Source: JAFDCJ01 sp964527835
Lineage (GTDB): Bacteria; Desulfobacterota; Desulfobacteria; Desulfobacterales; JAFDCJ01
DNA: 64,000 bases
Assembly: GCA_964527835.1 (NCBI GenBank)
Contig: CAZGNV010000002.1
Coordinates: 79,899 to 143,898 of the forward strand
Direction: 5' to 3'
A model generated the notes under the pieces. It did not search any database, was not told the DNA's origin, and saw only the letters and a program-made list of their open reading frames with translations. Numbering within the stretch: the stretch's first letter is position 1; the number at the start of each line of letters is the position of its first letter. Made by a program: the position numbers and the translations under genes. Of the stretch, positions 59,955-64,000 are shown piece by piece.

Positions 59955-61474
59955 TCTTTTCCGCCATACCAATCTGGGTGGTTGACAGCCTCGGCTCCTT
60001 TTTGATGATCATTTTCTCTTTCCTGTGCCTGAGGCTGGTCACCCGCTTGAGACGCCAGGACCGCAGCAACGTCATCTGGACCTACCTTCTATGGGTCTGC
60101 TATGGTCTGGCGCTTTTCGCCGTTTCGCGATCAGCGGGTCATATCCTCAAACGCATCCTTTTGATTTCCGGACATCAGGCCGTCTGGGCGACCATCCAGC
60201 CATACAGCGGCGCGATCAATACTTTGACCTTCGTGCTGGTAGCCTCGATCACTCTTTTTTTTGAACGCATCTGGATCGTCTACCAGCAGATCCTGGGCGA
60301 CAAAAAGGCCCTGCAGGCCGCCCACCAGGAGCTCGTCTATCTCAACCAGAATCTTGAACACATGGTGGAGGAAAGAACCCGGGCTCTGACGCAGTCAGAG
60401 CACAAGTACCGCCGCATTTTTGAAGTTTCAAAGGATATGATTTTGGTTTGCCGCAAAGATGGCCAAATCGTGGATCTGAATCCGGCCGGCTATAAAATGC
60501 TGGGATTGCAGGCCCGGCAAACCGTCGGCAATGGCATGCGGCTGCAGCAATACCTGGCCGTTGATGATCACTGGCATGCAATTATCAAAGCCATTGAAAC
60601 CCAGGGGTTCATCTCCAGCTTTGAGGTTGATTTGAAAACCGATGAAGGCCGGCAGATTAAAGCTCTGGTCAGCGGAAGCCTGGATGAAGGCACAAGCGAA
60701 ACAGCAGATACCATCCACTTTCTGGTCAAAGACATCGAGCAGCGGCGTTTGATGGAAAGACAGATGGCCCAGGCTGAAAAACTGGCCTCCATCGGTCAGC
60801 TTTCCGCCGGGGTGGCCCACGAGATCAACAATCCCCTGGGAATCATCCTCGGCTACACCCAACTGCTGCTCAAAGACAAGGGAAGCGAGCAGGAACGCCA
60901 TGACGATCTGAAAACCATTGAAAAACACGCCCGCAACTGCAAGACCATCGTGGAAGATCTGCTTAATTTTGCCCGGGAATCGGAGCCTGAAACCGATGTT
61001 GTCCGGATTCATGACGTACTCGACGATGTCCTGAACTTTATGCAGCAGCACTCCAACCTTAGCGGCATAGAAATTCAAACCGACTATGACCCGCAAGTCC
61101 CTTTATTGGAGCTCGACGAAAAAAAGATCAAGCAGGTGTTTATCAACCTGATCATGAATGCCAAACACGCCATTGATGGGGATGGCAAGATAAAAATCAC
61201 CACCCGGTTCGACCGTCAGCACGAGTTGCTGTCCATCATGATCACCGATACCGGTCATGGAATTGAAAAAAAGAATCAGTCGCGAATTTTCGACCCTTTT
61301 TTCACCACCAAACCCACCGGGGAGGGTACCGGCCTGGGGCTTTCGGTCAGCTACGGCATCATCAGAAATCACGGCGGCAAGATTGCCGTGGAAAGCGAAA
61401 CCGGCAAGGGCACCACCTTTACCATTACGCTGCCCGTGGGCCCCGGCAATAACGCCAGCAGTCCGGACCGCTGA
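59951..61474 (+). CDS. Membrane sensor histidine kinase with PAS domain
   Basis: The 507-aa kinase has about three N-terminal transmembrane helices, a coiled coil (about residues 115-150) and a PAS domain (about 155-270, starting KYRRIFEVSKDMILVCRK). The HisKA/HATPase core has the H-box GQLSAGVAHEINNPLGIIL (near residue 280), N-box NLIMNAKHAIDGDG (near residue 400), DTGHGI and GTGLGLSVSYGI. It is of the NtrB/AtoS class that pairs with sigma-54 activators. The partner regulator starts 13 bases later. ATG 59951 has AGGAG and overlaps the preceding gene. Confidence 0.9.
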   Translation: MIFSAIPIWVVDSLGSFLMIIFSFLCLRLVTRLRRQDRSNVIWTYLLWVCYGLALFAVSRSAGHILKRILLISGHQAVWATIQPYSGAINTLTFVLVASITLFFERIWIVYQQILGDKKALQAAHQELVYLNQNLEHMVEERTRALTQSEHKYRRIFEVSKDMILVCRKDGQIVDLNPAGYKMLGLQARQTVGNGMRLQQYLAVDDHWHAIIKAIETQGFISSFEVDLKTDEGRQIKALVSGSLDEGTSETADTIHFLVKDIEQRRLMERQMAQAEKLASIGQLSAGVAHEINNPLGIILGYTQLLLKDKGSEQERHDDLKTIEKHARNCKTIVEDLLNFARESEPETDVVRIHDVLDDVLNFMQQHSNLSGIEIQTDYDPQVPLLELDEKKIKQVFINLIMNAKHAIDGDGKIKITTRFDRQHELLSIMITDTGHGIEKKNQSRIFDPFFTTKPTGEGTGLGLSVSYGIIRNHGGKIAVESETGKGTTFTITLPVGPGNNASSPDR

Positions 61475-61487
61475 AGGAACGCTTTAC

Positions 61488-62894
61488 ATGAACAGATCGA
61501 TTTTAATCGTGGACGACGAGCAGGACATGCTGCAACTGCTGAAAAGAAGCCTGGAGCCCGAACTCGAATGCCGGGCGCAAACAGCCACTTCCGGAGAGCA
61601 GGCCCTGCAACTGCTGGAGGCCGATGCTTTTGACCTGGTGCTGGCGGATATCAAAATGCCGGGCATGGATGGGCTGCGGCTGCTCGAACTCATCAAAAAG
61701 GACAATCCGCAACTGACCGTCGTCATGATGACCGCCTTCGGCCACATCGAAATGGCGGTGGAGGCCATGAAGCGCGGCGCCTATGATTTTGTGACCAAAC
61801 CCTTCGACCTGGATGCCCTGGTGTTGCGGCTGGAAAAAGCCCTGGAACGCAGCCGGCTGCTCAGCGAAAACATCCGGCTGCGCAATGAACGCCGGCAGGA
61901 AAACGTTTTTCAGAATATCGTCGGCAAAAGTGCAGTCATGCAACGCGTCTACGAGACCATTCAGATGGTCGCCAAAACGGATTTGACCGTGCTGATCACC
62001 GGAGAATCCGGAACCGGCAAGGACCTGACCGCCCGGGCGGTCCATGCCCTCAGCCCCCGCAACAAGGGACCTTTTGTGGCGGTCAACTGCCCGACGGTAC
62101 CGGAAAATATCCTGGAAAGCGAGCTGTTCGGCTATAAAAAGGGGGCTTTCACCCACGCCACCGGGGACAAGAAAGGCCTGTTCCAGGAAGCGCACCGCGG
62201 CACCATTTTCCTGGATGAAATCGGTGACATCAGCCCCACCATCCAGGCCAAACTGCTGCGGGTGCTGCAGGAAAAAGAGTTCAAACCCCTGGGAGATCCC
62301 CGGTCGGTGGCCGTTGACGTTCGCATTATCGCCTCCACCAACCAGGTCCTGCGGGAAAAAATAAGAAAAGGGGAGTTCCGGGAAGATTTTTTTTACCGGC
62401 TTAACGTGCTGCCGATTCAGTTGCCGCCCCTGCGGGAACACCGTGAGGACATTCCGCTGATTGCCATTCACCTGCTGGAAAAACACTGCCGCAAACTGGA
62501 CAAGCCGGTTAAAACCCTGTCTCCCGAGCTGCTGGAGATTTTTGTGAACCGCCACTGGGAGGGAAACGTGCGCGAAATGGAAAATCTCATCATGCAGGGC
62601 ATATTGTTCTCCCAGGACGATGAAATCCGTCCCCGGGATCTGGGCCTTACAGAGGAGCACTGTCCCGCCTGTGTGGTGGACAACACCGTTCAGGATCTGC
62701 CTTACAAACAGGCCAAGGAAGAAACCCTGCAGCGCTTCAACACCACCTATATCAGCAACCTGCTTGCACGCAGCCAGGGCAATGTCACCCGGGCCGCCCG
62801 CCTTTGCGGAATGGAGCGCCAGGCCCTGCAGCAGGTCATGCGCCGCTACGGGATCTCAGCCGAGCCGTTTCGCAGCCGCAGGCAAGCCGGTTAA
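61488..62894 (+). CDS. NtrC-family sigma-54-dependent response regulator
   Basis: The 468-aa protein has a receiver domain (phospho-Asp in LVLADIKMPGMDG near residue 52, Lys in FVTKPFD), and an AAA+ sigma-54 interaction domain. The latter carries Walker A GESGTGKDLTARAVH (near residue 172), ELFGYKKGAFTHATGDKKG (near residue 212) and Walker B GTIFLDEIGD. A C-terminal Fis-type helix-turn-helix contains NVTRAARLCGMERQALQQV. The sigma-54-contacting GAFTGA loop reads GAFTHA, a change at a sensitive position. With the upstream kinase it forms a two-component pair. A sigma-54 promoter lies less than 200 bases downstream, before the PEP-CTERM gene, an obvious candidate target. Confidence 0.92.
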   Translation: MNRSILIVDDEQDMLQLLKRSLEPELECRAQTATSGEQALQLLEADAFDLVLADIKMPGMDGLRLLELIKKDNPQLTVVMMTAFGHIEMAVEAMKRGAYDFVTKPFDLDALVLRLEKALERSRLLSENIRLRNERRQENVFQNIVGKSAVMQRVYETIQMVAKTDLTVLITGESGTGKDLTARAVHALSPRNKGPFVAVNCPTVPENILESELFGYKKGAFTHATGDKKGLFQEAHRGTIFLDEIGDISPTIQAKLLRVLQEKEFKPLGDPRSVAVDVRIIASTNQVLREKIRKGEFREDFFYRLNVLPIQLPPLREHREDIPLIAIHLLEKHCRKLDKPVKTLSPELLEIFVNRHWEGNVREMENLIMQGILFSQDDEIRPRDLGLTEEHCPACVVDNTVQDLPYKQAKEETLQRFNTTYISNLLARSQGNVTRAARLCGMERQALQQVMRRYGISAEPFRSRRQAG

Positions 62895-63071
62895 ACCGAA
62901 AGCAAACACCGATACCCGCCTCCCCGCCTTTCATTGGTCAAAGTCAAAATGCCAATTGTGTAAATTTTTACCTAATTTTAATTCCTTGCCGTCATATTTC
63001 ATCTTTCAGCCCTCTTCTTGATTTAATTCTATCCTACTGAATTAATTTATATTTCGATCTTACCCAAAATT

Positions 63072-63087
63072 TGGCATTGTTGTTGCA
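63072..63087 (+). promoter_or_regulatory. Sigma-54 (-24/-12) promoter upstream of the PEP-CTERM gene
   Basis: TGGCATTGTTGTTGCA has the invariant GG and GC of RpoN promoters at ten-base spacing, with TTGCA at -12. It lies 96 bases before the start codon of the PEP-CTERM protein. The rest of the 288-base spacer has no other feature I can support. Confidence 0.7.
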
Positions 63088-63182
63088 GGTATCTCCTGGT
63101 CCTCGAAAAGCCAGTTCCATTGTTCTGTTCGACAACCGCAGAAGGGCCGCATTGGGTTAACAGAGAACGAGAAGGGGTTAAG

Positions 63183-63491
63183 ATGAAAATTTCAAAACCA
63201 AAAACAGTACTTTGTGCGGCGCTGGGTCTTTTCCTGCTGACGGCACCCTTTGCGCTGGAAGCCGGCCCCGGCGGAAAAGTCTATGCCATGAGCAAGAAAT
63301 CTTCAAACCATAAAAAACTTCGCAAACCGGTCAGATCGGCTTCCTCATCGAAGTACAAGATCATCTCCCCGGATCAGACCGCCCCGCATCAGCCCGGAGC
63401 CCCGGTGCCCGTCCCGGAGCCGACAACCGCGCTGCTGCTCGGCTGCGGTCTGGCCGGCCTGGCCGTCTTGAGAAAAAAGTTCAAAAAATAA
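63183..63491 (+). CDS. PEP-CTERM sorting-signal protein
   Basis: This 102-aa protein has a signal peptide (about residues 1-27), a lysine- and serine-rich middle, a proline-rich linker, and the PEP-CTERM tail VPEPTTALLLGCGLAGLAVL followed by Arg/Lys residues. The tail is recognised by exosortase EpsH/XrtA and linked to exopolysaccharide-producing systems. ATG 63183 follows an AAGGGG site. PEP-CTERM genes are often activated by sigma-54 and an NtrC-type regulator (PrsR), which agrees with the promoter at 63072 and the regulator directly upstream. No exosortase gene is in the window. Confidence 0.88.
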   Translation: MKISKPKTVLCAALGLFLLTAPFALEAGPGGKVYAMSKKSSNHKKLRKPVRSASSSKYKIISPDQTAPHQPGAPVPVPEPTTALLLGCGLAGLAVLRKKFKK

Positions 63492-63509
63492 CCAGCGGCA
63501 TGAAAAAAT

Positions 63510-63550
63510 GAAGCTCCCCGCATCAAGCTGCGGGGAGCTTCCCAGCAAGA
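63510..63550. repeat. Perfect 12-bp hairpin with CTTCCCAGCA tail (family C, short copy)
   Basis: AAGCTCCCCGCA and TGCGGGGAGCTT form a perfect 12-base-pair stem around the loop TCAAGC, followed by CCCAGCAAGA. The loop and tail resemble the copies at 46409-46450 and 25171-25210. It sits 19 bases after the PEP-CTERM stop and could also end transcription. Confidence 0.6.
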
Positions 63551-63731
63551 TACCCTGCCCACTGCCTCCCGTCATAAAGCGCCTTGACCGGTGCTTGACA
63601 CCGGAGAGTCTTTTTGTCATATTCGCTGCAAAATCGGCAAGCTTATCAGATCCGCCCATGCTGTAAGGCATGAAGTGCAAACCAGATTTCAGCGATTGGC
63701 CGCAAGACGCTGCCGGGAAAAGGAGACCACC

Positions 63732-64000
63732 ATGGTCAGAAAACTGGCCGGGCCGTTTTTAACCGTCGTGCTGCTGGCCTATTTTCTGACCCTGGTCCTG
63801 CACATATCGGCCAATATCGACAGCTACCAGTGGGATTTTCGCACCCATCGCCAGGCCGGTAAGATTTTTTCATCCGGCGCCAACCCCTATGATGCCGATA
63901 TCCTGTTTCCCCGCGCCCGCACCCGGTTTCTGTACACCTACCCGCCGGCAACCCTTTTTTTTTACCGGCTTTTTTCGCTCACCGACTACCCCACCGCTTT
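63732..64000 (+). CDS. GT87-like (DUF2029) membrane glycosyltransferase, 5' part
   Basis: The gene starts at ATG 63732 with AGGAG upstream and runs off the window end after about 89 codons. The visible part has a first transmembrane helix (about residues 8-24). The family signature follows: a Trp-Asp-Phe-Arg segment, ANPYDADILFP (near residue 50), and YTYPPATLFFYRLF (near residue 70). This is the pattern of polyprenol-phosphate-mannose-dependent GT87 transferases. Being next to a PEP-CTERM gene fits cell-surface polysaccharide or glycoprotein synthesis. Confidence 0.7.
   Translation, partial: MVRKLAGPFLTVVLLAYFLTLVLHISANIDSYQWDFRTHRQAGKIFSSGANPYDADILFPRARTRFLYTYPPATLFFYRLFSLTDYPTA

Noticed and set aside
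1..64000. CRISPR arrays, tRNA or rRNA genes, insertion sequences, phage genes
   Set aside because: No regularly spaced identical repeats, no cloverleaf or rRNA segments and no transposase or phage protein were seen. The palindromic repeats have no coding capacity and irregular spacing.

Overview
The window looks like chromosome from an anaerobic Desulfobacterota bacterium (Desulfobacterales / Desulfosarcina-like). I infer this from the GC-rich coding style, the ferredoxin-linked 2-oxoacid oxidoreductase, the soluble NuoEFG-like/molybdopterin cluster, many CoA-ester catabolic genes, the abundance of sigma-54 and HDOD/PilZ regulators, and the intergenic palindromic repeats. No rRNA, tRNA, CRISPR, prophage or transposase gene was seen.

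Layout. 0.1-5.0 kb: small proteins, a prepilin-like protein, a coiled-coil membrane protein, an AMP nucleosidase and a SpoIIE-type phosphatase. 5.0-9.4 kb: a tight operon for a 2-oxoacid:ferredoxin oxidoreductase whose delta ferredoxin is fused to a GltD-like FAD/NAD(P)H module; it ends at a good terminator. 9.5-24.1 kb: housekeeping and regulatory genes (parvulin PPIase, queuosine-precursor transporter, beta-lactamase-fold hydrolase, FmdB zinc ribbon, a frameshifted Hsp33, TPR protein, M1 peptidase, NUDIX, a 690-aa unknown, HDOD protein, class 3 lipase, a 32-aa THX ribosomal protein, zinc-ribbon/PilZ fusion, TatD).

24.2-34.8 kb: a CoA-ester catabolic operon preceded by two similar palindromic boxes. 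It holds two crotonase-fold proteins, two tandem acyl-CoA dehydrogenases, a TetR regulator, two tandem carboxyltransferase subunits, a biotin carrier, a BKACE-family enzyme and a nitronate-monooxygenase-like flavoprotein. The biotin carboxylase that should complete the carboxylase is missing, but what looks like its C-terminal tail survives as a relic. The gene set resembles the logic of the Liu/Atu (methyl-branched acyl-CoA carboxylation) pathways, but the substrate cannot be read from sequence.

35.0-40.6 kb: ornithine-cyclodeaminase-like protein, a PEP-synthase-like protein without the PEP barrel, a phosphatase/Cys-cluster fusion, and a lone receiver. 40.7-49.9 kb (minus strand): a probable soluble NADH-linked redox complex made of a PsrA/PhsA-type molybdopterin subunit, a four-cluster ferredoxin, NuoE, NuoF, two NuoG-N-terminus-like proteins and an NfnB/GltD-like flavoprotein. 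There is no membrane anchor and no Tat signal. Three of its subunits share the same C-terminal CxxC...CxxC module.

50.4-64.0 kb: a TauE/SafE permease with a large periplasmic domain behind a near-perfect sigma-54 promoter, an Oxa1/EMC3-like small membrane protein, a membrane histidine kinase, a 1117-aa STAND/BTAD regulator, a second kinase with an NtrC-type regulator, a PEP-CTERM protein with its own sigma-54 promoter, and the start of a GT87-like membrane protein. Several intergenic gaps across the window carry long imperfect palindromes with conserved loops, belonging to at least four families.
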